NCBI GenBank assembly: GCA_015499985.1
Contig: JAAAUF010000513.1
Location: 4,149 to 22,710 of the forward strand
DNA: 18,562 nt
From: Haplosporangium gracile
Taxonomy: Eukaryota > Mortierellomycota > Mortierellomycetes > Mortierellales > Mortierellaceae
Reading direction: 5' to 3'
The notes beneath the pieces are model-generated. The model saw only the letters and a program-made list of their open reading frames with translations. It had not been told where the DNA came from and ran no database searches. The position numbers were made by a program, and so were the translations under genes. Shown one piece after another: positions 8,092-18,367 of this stretch (position 1 is the stretch's first letter; every line of letters starts with the position of its first letter).

Positions 8092-9956
8092 CAATCTTTC
8101 CAAGAGACTGACCCATCTTTACATACTGACCAGGCTCAATCATAAACTTGAAGTTCTCGGGCGCCTCAAAGACAAGGACAACAGTCGATCCAAGCTTGAA
8201 GCCACCCATCTCCTCTCCAACATGCAAAGGCTGGCCGTTCAACAGTCGGCTCACACCGCTGTACACCAATTCTCCATGTCCACGATTGCGGTTATCCTCC
8301 CTGCGGTTCGTGCGGAGTTCCTACAGTTATGATATGGCAATCAAAGTAAATATTAGCGTTCAATCACAACAACGAATTAAAATAGGCACGCACCAAGTCC
8401 TCAATTTCGGACGTAGTGCATTACCTTGTCAAAGTTGAGGACAATGCTTCCAACGTTAGTGGCTCCAACGGGAACCATTGAGAAGAATCCGTGGCGCCAC
8501 TTGCCCAACAAGACAACACGCTCGTTCAGCACAAATAGATCCTGCAATTGCTTAACCATCCAGGGCGAAACCGAATAGAGCTCTCCCGAGAAGTGACGTC
8601 TGGTCTCTGCGACCCAGTTGGTGGGCGAATGGAAGCGATGATAGTCTCCGGGAGCAAGATAAATAACACAGAAAAAGAGCGCATTTCCTGAACGCAACTT
8701 CAACTGTTCCTTGTCATCGCCAGTCTTTGATTTCTGATCGGCCTCAGTATTGGGCATAACGTTGCCCTGTGAGTCCTGCTTCTTGTGTTCAATAGTCGTC
8801 TGCTGGTCGTGTCCCAAGAGACTGTCCAATGTGTAGCTGATTCCGTTGACCTCGGCGAATTCCTCCTCGTCGACAATGTTGGCAGAGTGGGTAGCCTTGA
8901 GGATCTCGGCGGTTTCTCCAGCCTTCTGCGCTCCTAAGAATTGGTCCAATGAATACGACATGCCCTTGATCTGCTCCACCCTTGAACCATCCACCAATCC
9001 GAAATGGAAAACTCTTCCATCCGAGGGAGAGACCTATATCATATCGTTATCAAGAAATACCGTTGTTAGTTAATTAGCTTACAATGATATCGAGCACAAA
9101 CATGTCAAGCATACGTTGTATACTCAATAAGGAACATACCAAGGCAACATTGTAATCAATAGGGCGGGCGCCATCCTTCAATTCACGGTAGAAAAACTCG
9201 CCCAGGTTCTTGTAGTGGGTCAGGTCCGGGTCCTTCATCTCCTCTAGGTTGCATCCGAAAATCCAACTGTAGAACTTAAATCCTGGAACACGGAACCACA
9301 TGGGCAACGTAATACTGTTGAAAGCGCCCCAAAGTCTCGATATCGATTTCAATGGCAACTCACTAATCACATGAACCTGTGAGGTTGGTACATGAAAAAA
9401 GCAAGGTTGTTGTTAGCTTGCCATGCTGAGAATGAAATCATTATCCTACAATCATTCCTCATTTTTGTCTGAACTTACTTGCCATGGGCCGACGATGAGG
9501 GCTTTTGATGGATCATGGCTCTTCTCGGATTCGCGCTTCACAATCTTGCTGTACTGCAGGAAGGCGATGAAGGCAAGGCCCAGTCCGATGGGGATGGGCG
9601 ACCACTTGATAGGTGTATCCTCCCACGCCTTCCTCACGCGAGCTATTTTATTCGCATCCAACAAAATAAGAACAAGTAATTAATTGTCTTGTTGCTGCGA
9701 CAATACAGTAGTATTCTCCATTGTGTCGATATATCTTTGTTTATGTCCTCTAAAATGATAACGTACTGCCGTATGACTCCTTGCTTGAGGTCTCTTGAGC
9801 AGAGCGTTGTCTCGAGGCGTGAAAGTTGCGCTGCAAAAGTAATGAAGAGCGGACATGTGTGGTGGTGGTGACTGTACTGTGACGAAGGGGCATGGCTCCA
9901 AGGGCGGTTCTGCGGAGGACTGCCCTCGGGAAGGGCATTATGGCACGCTGCATCAT
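8087..9956 (-). CDS. PSD1: Mitochondrial phosphatidylserine decarboxylase
   Basis: This enzyme converts phosphatidylserine to phosphatidylethanolamine at the mitochondrial inner membrane. Model: exons 9767-9956, 9479-9642, 9140-9376, 8425-9033 and 8087-8320, giving 477 aa. Seen: an Arg-rich N-terminal presequence with an RNFHAS processing-like site, one membrane segment at about 77-94, [13 protein letters not shown] across a splice junction, then the catalytic domain. It has SPSDG with Asp 202 and GDYHRFHSP with His 329 and His 332. LGST at 443-446 is the self-cleavage site, which splits the chain into beta and alpha subunits and makes the pyruvoyl group from Ser 445. An SYSLDQFLG motif occurs at 222-231, and a related SYTLDSLLG lies 40 residues later. 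ATG 9956 was chosen because it opens the presequence; an adjacent second ATG follows. It is divergent from the mitochondrial PheRS gene. Confidence 0.96.
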
Positions 9957-10261
9957 CGAAACGAGTTGGTTGGTTCGTGAGAATGAGGAAGCGTGTGTGT
10001 GTGTGTGTGTGCAATGGAACAACAAACTTGCAAGCTGACACTTTTTTATTTCCTTTTCCAAACGCGCCCGTTGCTCCCGCCTGGGGAAGTGGCTGAGCTT
10101 TTTGACGAAAATGGGAAATAAAACGGTCAAAGGTGACTGCTTCAAATCTATCAAAGTTGAGCCCGAGAAGTGGTCGGGAGAAGAAAAGTACAAAGTCAAA
10201 CTTCTCAGGGCAAGCTGATCAACTTTCCTTTCGTTCTTCATTCATTCAACATCGACCGAGA
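9957..10261. promoter_or_regulatory. Shared divergent promoter of two mitochondrial-protein genes
   Basis: These 305 bp separate the start codons of the decarboxylase (minus) and mitochondrial PheRS (plus), so both promoters must lie here unless they extend into a gene. The region has a GT microsatellite at 9993-10011, a GC-rich patch near 10063-10095 and a CT-rich leader before 10262. I saw no canonical TATA box. A 35-codon frame occupies 10111-10218 on the plus strand. Confidence 0.65.
9993..10011. repeat. GT dinucleotide microsatellite
   Basis: About nine uninterrupted GT units lie close to the decarboxylase start. Read on the minus strand this is a CA tract in its leader. Confidence 0.9.
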
Positions 10262-11961
10262 ATGGCTTCAGGAATGTTCAGAGCTGCGACTCAGGGCAGT
10301 CGCGCACTTCGCTCGGCAACAGCTATACCTACTATCAGGATTATGCTTTCAAGCACGAGCAGTAAGAGTGCCAGGGTCGTTTTGCAGCGCACCCTTCGCC
10401 CTACTCTCATCGCTTCTTTCCATACCACACCCCTTCGATTCACATCTGAAGCCGGTATGGATATTTTAGATCGTGGATCAAAAATTGACATGAGAAAGAC
10501 ATATCTTATACGCGAAATCATACTCGTTCTCGACGACATCAAAGGCTAGTACTCCATACGACGCGCTTTCGCCTAATTAATTACGATCTACCTATTCGAT
10601 AGGATCGGACCCAATGAAGGAAGCACCACTGATTACCCCAGACAACATCACAGTCGGCGGAAAGACCTATCCCTCGGACAAATTCACCAATGTCACCCCC
10701 ACCATTCTCGAAAAGACCACCCGCCAACTGCACCTTATCCCCAAGCACCCCATTGCCATCATCAAGGACCTGATCGCCTCGGGATTCCCTGGTTTCAAAC
10801 ACTACGACACCTTTTCACCCGTCGTCACGACAAAGGAGAACTTTGACGATCTCTGCTTCTCGGATGATCATCCTGGACGCGCCGTCACGGATACTTATTA
10901 TTTGAACGAGAAGATTATGCTGAGGACACATACCTCGGCCCACCAGTTGCAGGTCATGACCGAGTCAGACAAGATCCTTGTCACGGCTGATGTCTACCGG
11001 AGAGATGAGATTGATGCCAGCCATTACCCTGTCTTCCACCAGATGGAGGGCGCACAGTTGTTTGATGCCAAAACCGCCGTTGATGTGATTCGTAAAGATA
11101 TTGCTCAGTCCACGTCTGCAGCTTCGGGATCCATCCACACCACCGACACCACATTGATCACCCCCGAGAACCCCAAGCAGGACTGCCACGACGAGGCCGC
11201 CATGCTCGTGACTGCTGACCACTTGAAGCACTCTCTCAACATGATGGTCCGCAAGCTCTTCTCCCATGAGAAAGACCTCCAGGTCCGCTGGATCGACGCC
11301 CAGTTTCCTTTCACATCGCCCAGTTGGGAGATGGAGATTCTCTACCAGGGCAAATGGCTTGAGGTCCTGGGTTGTGGAGTCATTCGTCAGGATATCTTGA
11401 ACAATGCTGGCAAACCCGATAAGATTGGATGGGCTTTTGGACTAGGTCTTGAGCGCTTGGCTTTGGTGCTGTTTGGTATCCCAGATATTCGTTTGTTCTG
11501 GTCCAAGGATGAACGCTTCTTGCGTCAGTTTGAGCCCGGTACTATTCAGAAGTTCAAAGCCTTTTCAAAGTACCCTGCCTGTATCAAGGATATCTCCTTC
11601 TGGTCTAATGATCAGTTCCACGAGAACAATTTTTGTGAGATCGTTCGAGATGTTGCCGGTGACATTGTTGAGGACGTCCAACTGGTATGTTTTTCTGTTA
11701 CTATTACTTCTTATTCTTCATAACTGTCAATTGGAACAGGATGATGATATCTTGGTCCCCCTTCATTGACCTTTCTGTCTTTCTCTTACGGCATGTATTT
11801 AGATCGATGAATTCACACACCCAAAGACCAAGAAACGCAGCATGTGCTACAGAATCAATTACCGTTCCATGGACCGCAACGTCACCAACGACGAGATCAA
11901 CGTGCTTCAGGAGAAGCTCCGCGACGAAGTCGTCAACCGTATGAAGGTCGAACTTCGTTAA
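10262..11961 (+). CDS. MSF1: Mitochondrial phenylalanyl-tRNA synthetase
   Basis: This is the single-chain class II synthetase that charges mitochondrial tRNA-Phe (yeast Msf1, human FARS2). Model: exons 10262-10454, 10603-11684 and 11803-11961, giving 477 aa. Residues 1 to about 60 are Arg/Ser-rich without acidic residues and end in SFHTTPLRF, a mitochondrial presequence. The catalytic core has the RTHTSAHQ segment at 172-179, class II motif 2 with FHQMEG at 209-214, and motif 3 GLGLERLAL at 344-352. The C-terminal FDX-ACB anticodon-binding domain starts near 384 (FSKYPACIKDISFW) and is completed by the last exon (IDEFTHPKTKKRSMCYRINY). ATG 10262 is the first Met in frame. The size matches the family. 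An AATAAA follows 33 nt after the stop. Confidence 0.97.
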
Positions 11962-11993
11962 AACCCAATCCATACCATTTTTTCTTATTTTCA

Positions 11994-11999
11994 AATAAA
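11994..11999 (+). terminator. Polyadenylation signal AATAAA (mitochondrial PheRS)
   Basis: AATAAA lies 33 nt after the PheRS stop in AT-rich DNA, within the 128 bp gap to the convergent RING gene. Confidence 0.6.
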
Positions 12000-12089
12000 A
12001 CATATCAAGCAAAAAAAACAAGTGCGAACTCTACTATTTCGCTTGCAAAACTGCAGTGCGCGGGATGATAGAAGCAACTTGGGTCATCT

Positions 12090-14254
12090 TTAACCATAAT
12101 GCGTCCTCGGCACGACAGGGCGCGGTACTGATCTCGGGGCCGTCGGGTAACTGTACTGTTGCTGTGCTTGCTGGAGCTGAAACTGTTGCTGTGGCTGCTG
12201 AAGCTGTTGTTGTTGTTGCTGAATTTGTTGCTGCCGAATTTGTTGATGTTGTTGTTGTTGTTGCCACTGCTGCTGCTGTTGCTGCCATGTAGTCCTTGCC
12301 GTCGAAGCCGCGCCTCGCATGCGGATCAAAGGATCATGTGGCACCACCCCTCCTTCAGATACCTGTCCCACACCTGACAGCACCGGATATCTCATACCAA
12401 CCTGCGACAAACCAGACGCTGGCGGCCACGAAGGCTGCGGTGTCGGGTAAACATGACCCTGATTTAGTGCCTGCACTGGCACCGGCCTCTGCTGATATCC
12501 ATACCCAAGCTGCCCACCAGGAACAGCAGCGATGTGATCTCCTGATCCAGGACCTTGCTGAAGAGCGATACCTTGAAGTTGCGGGAGGGTCACACTTGCG
12601 TTCGGATATCGTGGTTGAGCAATCTGGTGGATAGTATGGACGGATGGAGGCCTTCTTGGCGACTGAAGAACGTCATTTGGTTGGTGGGTCAATGTCAGCC
12701 GTGGCGACATGAAGCCAGGTCGCTGGTGTGGTATCAGTGAGATCCTTCCTGTGGCCGGAGGTGGACGTGGTGTCGCGTTCTAATAACACAAGTATCACGG
12801 GTTAGCAATGAGAAGAAAATGTGTTGATTAAAAACCCGTCTGGTTTGCCGACGCGCGATTATTTTTTTCTCATCAGTAACATTCAGACACTTGACTTACC
12901 GGTCGACCTACGTGCACGCCACTGCTAATATTCGACGTTGTTGAACGCGTTCTAAAGAAATACAAATTAGACGTCATTAGCGTGACCAAAAGTAAAGCGG
13001 CGATTAGATGTGATACGGAGCAAGAGACAAAGATCTGAAAGGTGATACCTTTTGGGACCCATTCCTGTGTCACCTCCACCAGCACGAGTATCCGGCTGAG
13101 GCGGAGATGGAAGCTGAGGCTCATACGCTCTCTTAGCTATGGCTGGTTCCTCACGAGCGATTGGTCGCTGGTTGTTGTTGCGCGAGGAGGTTGGAGCTTG
13201 AACGCGCTCTGCAGGCGGGTTCGTCACTCTGACCTGAGGCGTCACTGGCGTTATAGGAGCAGCACTGCCTCTGCCTCCTCCTCTTCCACGGATGCCGTTC
13301 TCACCTCCACTGCTCTGATGCCTCTGTGGTTCCTGTATCTGCTGCTTGAGCTTCTCGTTCTCTTCCTTGAGTGTCTGATTCTCGCTACAAACGACGAACA
13401 ACGACCCATATTATTAACCACTTCAAAAAAATAAAGTAGAAGGAACCATAATATATTTGTATAAACCACATGTTACTACCTCTTCATAGCCTTCAAGTTC
13501 AACAACTCCGTGCGCGCCTTTGCTAGGACTTCATTTTGTCTCTTTGTCTTGGCGTGCAAATGGTCGATCAGCTTTGTGAGATTCTGTTCCTGAAACTAGT
13601 CATCATTTCAAAAGAGAGGGGAAGGAGTAGGAGAGAGAAAGATATCAGCAGCTTGGTCTAGGAACACATGGTCAGTTCTTTGTATTTGTAAAATTTTGAG
13701 GGTTACCTTCCACGCGTCAAGGGTCATGTTGCAAAGGTTCGCAAGAGGTCGAAAAAAGGGTTGGATGTCTACAGGAAGGTCGTCCTAAAAGGTTGTTGAA
13801 ACAATATGATCAATCAAGAGTCAGTATGTACACTATAGACACCTACTTCAACACAATGGCTCTACGAAACACTCCAGTTATATCCTTACCACATTCTTGG
13901 GTATGCTGATACACTCGCAAGGCTTTTTGCAGATCGCACAAATCGATTCTGAGCCATCTAACCAAAAATCGAACAGAAAATTGGTGGCAAAAAGTATGGG
14001 CCGTGAGTATAGCCACTTTCCGACAAGCCTGACAAGGTGTCAACGAGGAACACGGGGCTGTTGTTCGTACTATTATTTCCTTGTGCATGTATGCCGTCGT
14101 CGTCAAGTCCCGCCTTTCGTTTTTTCCCTTCCCTTGTTTGAGCTCGGTCGAGACACTGTTGACAGAGAATGTGACCGCAGTTTGTGAGCCCGTAGGCGAC
14201 GTCTTTGACGGTGTCTATCCGGAAACACTTATTGCAGTGGATGTGTTCGAGCAT
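12090..14254 (-). CDS. RING-finger protein of the Zip3/RNF212 meiotic crossover family
   Basis: Zip3/RNF212/HEI10 proteins are chromosome-bound SUMO or ubiquitin ligases that select recombination sites to become crossovers. Model: exons 14071-14254, 13890-13957, 13707-13784, 13480-13589, 13049-13384, 12900-12951 and 12090-12779, giving 505 aa. The RING is formed by Cys 7/10, Cys 26, His 28, Cys 31/34 and, across an intron, Cys 68/71. The framing residues match RNF212 (CNKCF, LTNCGHILC, ICKKPC, then DIQPFF at about 90-95). A coiled coil follows at roughly 111-170, then a disordered Pro/Arg region with RGRGGGRG, then a C-terminal polyglutamine stretch at about 442-484. The first donor (GTACGA at 14070) is the least certain, but it gives the right phase and a typical 113 nt intron. 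The Cys 34-Cys 68 loop is longer than in RNF212 and carries KKRK. Orthology and meiotic role are inferred from the motifs and order of domains. Confidence 0.85.
12158..12288 (-). repeat. CAG/CAA tract encoding polyglutamine
   Basis: Interrupted CAA/CAG triplets on the minus strand encode the glutamine-rich tail of the RING protein, with Trp, His, Ile, Leu and Pro interruptions. The plus-strand reading gives a leucine-rich shadow frame that is not a gene. Confidence 0.9.
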
Positions 14255-14385
14255 AATAGAACGGTATTGTGTTTATGAGGCTGACAGGTGAAATTGAGGG
14301 GGAGAGGTGCAGGGGAAGAAAAGAAGGGAACAAATAAAAAATATAATGACAAAAGAAACTCAAAGACTGATCAGATTTTCGATAG

Positions 14386-14391
14386 TTTATT
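14386..14391 (-). terminator. Polyadenylation signal AATAAA (ESS2 gene)
   Basis: AATAAA on the minus strand lies about 49 nt after the ESS2 stop, inside the 185 bp gap before the RING gene. Confidence 0.5.
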
Positions 14392-14439
14392 TTTTTGTTG
14401 CCATGAAAAAGTTGACTTGACCCTTCTCGTACGCAAACA

Positions 14440-16500
14440 TTAGCGTTTTGCGAGAGGCGATGGGGTGACTGACCCTTGTCGAAGGATGCTGCTGCTGCCT
14501 GGAGTAGTATTTCCGTATGAAGAGCGAAGCTGTTGATCGGTACCACGTTTGTTGCGTGCCTTGTCCAGTAAACTCCTAGCTGCAGGTGACAACATCTCTG
14601 CTCTAGCTCTGGGGTTGGGGCTGCCTAAGCGAGTCGGCTGTGAACTTTGTCCACCTGGCGTCTTGTTGTATGGCGCTGGCGACACGACTCCATATGGCGA
14701 GTTGAATTGAGGCGTTGGTGTTGTCCCACCCATGGATTCCCGGTACTGGGCGAGTGCTGAGGCTGATGGTGAGGCAAATACTTTGGCGCGTAATGACGAG
14801 CCTGCTCTAAAGCTCTTAGATGCCTTCTCGGATAACTTTTGAGCAATGAGTTCGCGGCGAGGAGTTGGTGGCAGCTTGAAAGGCGATGGTCCTAATGCTT
14901 GGACGCCTGAGCTGATCAAAAGTGGCTCGTCCTCGATGGTACCCCATGTCATCATTTCTGGGTCGTCTCCCATCATAGACATGCTTGGCGAGGGTGTTGA
15001 AGAGACAAAGCTGAATCCTGCGACCTTGGGCGTGTCTGTGACGCTGCCTTTCATATCTAATGTGGCAGTAAATATAACACAATTATACCATGTAAATAAT
15101 TCTGTCTACCTCTTACAAAAATCACAAACCAAACCCTTGGACGACAGGAAAAAGGCGAAAACTTACATGGTGCTGGGTCGAATTTGGCTGCAGCTGTTTG
15201 GTTGACAATCAACAAATCCTGTCCCTGGAGGCTCGTGTTCCTGTGGACGATCTCCTTTGGGTTACCACGGATCGACTTCTCGTCCAGATTTGTTCCAAGA
15301 CCCTCTGGAGCGTACATCAACGAGTTCTTGGCCTAAATTTTCAACAGCAAGCAATGGGCATCTAGCGTTAGTATGTCGTCATACAGAAAACTCAAAAAAG
15401 TTAGTTCCCTGGTAATAATTTTCAAGTAAATACTAATAACAGGAGTAGCCAAACAACAATGTACGGGATGCTCACCTTGTATTCCCATGTTGAGACCACT
15501 CCAGAACGGTTGTCGGCCAGAGCCAGTTCGAGTTTGGACGGACCGTCCAGCTTGGTATCGTCTCCAATACGAACAAGCGCCTGACTGCCGCTGCTGCTGC
15601 CTTCGCCACTCTCTCCAGTCTCCCGCAAGAGCCTCTGTTCCTGGTTGTTGTTGCCGTTCTCCAGGAGCCGCATGCTCTTTTTCTCTTGGTCGTACAACCA
15701 CTTGTACTTTTCCTTCTTCTGTGCGTTGATTTTTTCGATGATTTCGTTGAAAGATGCGTTGTCCTCGCTGGTGTATCGCATTTGGAACTGGTCCAGTGAT
15801 AATGAGGTGTCGATGGCATCCTGGGCAGTCTCCTCCCCGCTCCTGCTCTTCAGCTTGCTTTGCAATGGTGTTTCTGCCATGGGTGTGTCTATGGCTCCTG
15901 GAAATGCTGGAGTTGGTGGCTCATGATCGCCCCATGAGGGTGTTGCTTGCGCTCCGTCCAAGCGGGCGGGTGTCCATGATTCATTAGGCAATCCTGCGCG
16001 ATCAAATCTTGGCGTTCGAGCTATCGGAGTAAAAAATTAACAGCGGTTAGGTATCTGTAGATAAGAATGACTTTTGTTGTCATGCTGCTGACTGTAAGTA
16101 GCCATGTGAAAGACGGTTGTTTCTCCTTACCTGGTGTCTTGAGTCGTCTCTTTGCGAGTGGTGTGTCGTTTCCTGCAAGCTCTCTTGCAGCAGCTTGAAT
16201 GCGCTCCGAGTCATTCTGTTCGACGGCGTCCAAGTATGCATGCTGTCGTTTGAGTCGAGCAAGGTCAGGAAAGAAGTCACGCTCGATGATCTTGCTGAGG
16301 GCTTCGATGTAATCATCTTCTTCGAGAATGACTTGCGGCGCAGGAGTAGGGATGTTTGATTTGTAGACTGGGCGAGTTCGAGCGAGGGCGGAAGTCGTGG
16401 ATCCTCCTGATCCTGTTATTTTTGCGACATTGGTAATTGTTGATGTTGAAGTTGATGAAGTTGGTTCGTTGTCGAATTTTTCTGCTGCCTGCGAACTCAT
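14440..16500 (-). CDS. ESS2: ESS2/DGCR14-family nuclear splicing factor
   Basis: ESS2 (human DGCR14, fission yeast Bis1) is a nuclear protein found with late spliceosomal complexes. Model: exons 16131-16500, 15476-16020, 15167-15332 and 14440-15056, phase-consistent, giving 565 aa. Seen: the family's signature near residues 56-95 (QVILEEDDYIEALSKIIERD, then FFPDLARLKRQHAYLDA), the TPRFDRAG and WTPARLDG segments, an acidic/charged middle with EIIEKIN and KYKWLYDQEKK, the conserved AKNSLMYAPEG block starting exon 3, GFSFVSSTPSP at 374-384, TWGTIE at 397-402 and GPSPFKLPPTPRRE at 416-429. The Ser/Thr/Pro-rich C-terminal tail is longer than in the human protein. ATG 16500 was chosen; an in-frame ATG at 16587 would add 29 residues with no conserved feature. 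The TLC gene lies 266 bp upstream on the same strand. Confidence 0.94.
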
Positions 16501-16766
16501 GGTGGTGGTAGCGATGTATGTGTTTGTATTGCGTTTGTGGTATGAAGTAGGTGTGAGTGGAAACAAAAGAGAGAAAGTGTGGTGCATCTTTCCTTTTCCT
16601 TTTTTTTTCTCTTTTTTTTTTAAGCTCTTTCAAGCATGTGGTCGGTGACTGCTGTGAGATGCTTTTACTTCGCCTGCGACCTTCAACATGTCTCTGCTCA
16701 AAAACACATACGCCACCAAGCAATGTTTAGCAAATATGTTTTATGGACAAGTCAGAGCATAAAGAT

Positions 16767-18367
16767 TCAATAAACGGCAATCATGTCGATGAGTGGCTGG
16801 GTGTCCATCAAACCACCCTCTTGGACTCCCTTGCTCCGGATTCTGGCACTCCTTGAACCAGACTCAATGGATGTAGAGGTCACTGCGGCCGCCCCATCCT
16901 CGCAACTCACGGGTGCTCGATGCTCCTCTCGCTGGACATGCATGGACTTGCGAGAAGTGATGGTTGGTGCAATGATGGACACAATCTTTTTGTCGCCAGC
17001 AGCATCGGCAGCAACGCCTGCCTCTGCTACCATCGAAGCAGAGGCCTTGGCAGCTGCCTCAGCTCGTCGTCGGTGTGCAAGACGCTTTTGCTGCAAGATC
17101 CATCCCTGGAGGAACTTGAGGTTCATAAGCGACTTGAAGATAAGGATCGCCTTGAAGGTGGTAGTCATCTCGCGTTCTCGATTCCAGACGATCTCGTGGG
17201 TGAGTGAAAAATCGAACAGGATCCTAAAGGTAATGAACGAGAACCCATACAACATATCACGACGAAGACTCTTGTCCAGACAGCCTACTCCAACGACCAT
17301 TGTTGGCACTAGTGTAATTATGAGGAGGGTATAGTGATGGACCTTTGTTAATGCAACCTTTCTCTTGGTTGTTTCTCAGTTCACTCATTCTCACACCCCT
17401 GAGAGAAGGAGCCAACCTTTGTGAAAACTAGCATGAAAATAATCAGCTCCTTCCCTCTAATAAAAGAAGTTCTGTTCTTTTCTCCTTCTCACCCCGCATC
17501 CAGTTTGCCTTCTTTACAGACTCACTGCTTACCTTCTAAAGGGAAGAACATGGCATAGGTGAACGTCTCTTTTTGAGTAACCGCATAGTAGGTGATAGCA
17601 ATGTAAGCGGCGTGGTGAAGCCATCCTGCCAAGAGTGTCACTTGTTCTCGGTAGTACATGAAACCCATGGTGATATCCATGATCAAATAAGCCATAAAAA
17701 AGACGACCAGCGCTATGGTACCATCGTTGTCGTCAGGAGTGACACGCAGGTCGAAGAACAGACGGAACTGTCGCTTTCCTTGATCCCGTTTGTTGAGAAG
17801 TGGTGGTGGTGACTCTAGGACTTTGTTTCCTGCGTCTTCCGTAATCGCCTGATGGGTTCCCTCTCCAATTCTCTCCTCCTCCTCACTACCGTGTTGCTGC
17901 TCAACTTCTTCCTCCTGTGCGATCGATCTCTCTGTCTCTTTCTGCATTCCAAGGAGGGAAGGATCCACCATTACAATGGTAGGCTGGTTACTCTTCATCC
18001 TCAGGCCATCCTGTCCAAGACCCGCAGCATTGTTGCTGTTGAACTCTGCAGAATAGACGTGGTGACCGCCATGGTTGATATGGTTGTGGTGGAGCTTGTT
18101 GCCCAAGAGCCCGGTATTTTGTGTATCCAGCAGAGTGGATGAAGAAAAGATGGTGCGTATGCTACTCCAGGTGTAAAAGGGTCCTACGATGGAGACAATG
18201 AATGCGGTGGTGAAGGTAATGACCCATGCGAGGCGCTTTCGATCCTTGGCGATTGATGGGGCAAAGAACCGGAAGAGCTGAAAGTATGTCAGGTGGAATC
18301 CGCAACAAAGGAGGAGGAGTCCCAGGTATTGTGACAGAAAGGTCGATAGGTCCATGATTTCGGTCAT
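16767..18367 (-). CDS. TLC-domain multi-pass membrane protein
   Basis: TLC-domain proteins (TRAM, Lag1/ceramide synthases, CLN8, TLCD family) are ER or plasma-membrane lipid-related proteins. This one looks closer to TLCD/TMEM56-like proteins than to ceramide synthase, and its substrate is unknown. Model: exons 17533-18367 and 16767-17308 with one 224 nt intron, giving 458 aa. Membrane segments are predicted by eye at about 9-31, 46-70, 217-239, 243-263, 269-289, 294-316 and 328-351. Family features: Asp 231 in LIMDITMGFMYY, a His pair at 251-252 in GWLHHAAYIAITYY, and PLEVPT joined exactly across the intron, followed by the SLRRDMLYG loop. Two oddities are a loop of about 145 residues between helices 2 and 3, with a His cluster at 93-103 and an acidic stretch, and a long Ala/Arg-rich C-terminal tail (about 355-458). 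ATG 18367 is the first Met in frame, and a second Met follows at residue 5. Confidence 0.85.

Noticed and set aside
12159..12377. Plus-strand leucine-rich frame near 12.2 kb
   Set aside because: It is the antisense reading of the polyglutamine CAG/CAA tract.
13843..14106. Minus-strand frame with PCQACRK as the end of the RING finger
   Set aside because: It is out of frame with the first RING half and has no in-frame splice; the SICAICKKPC exon fits the RNF212 pattern and splices in phase.
16500..16587. Upstream in-frame ATG for ESS2
   Set aside because: The extra 29 residues lack any conserved feature and look like translated leader; the shorter start is adopted, though not proven.
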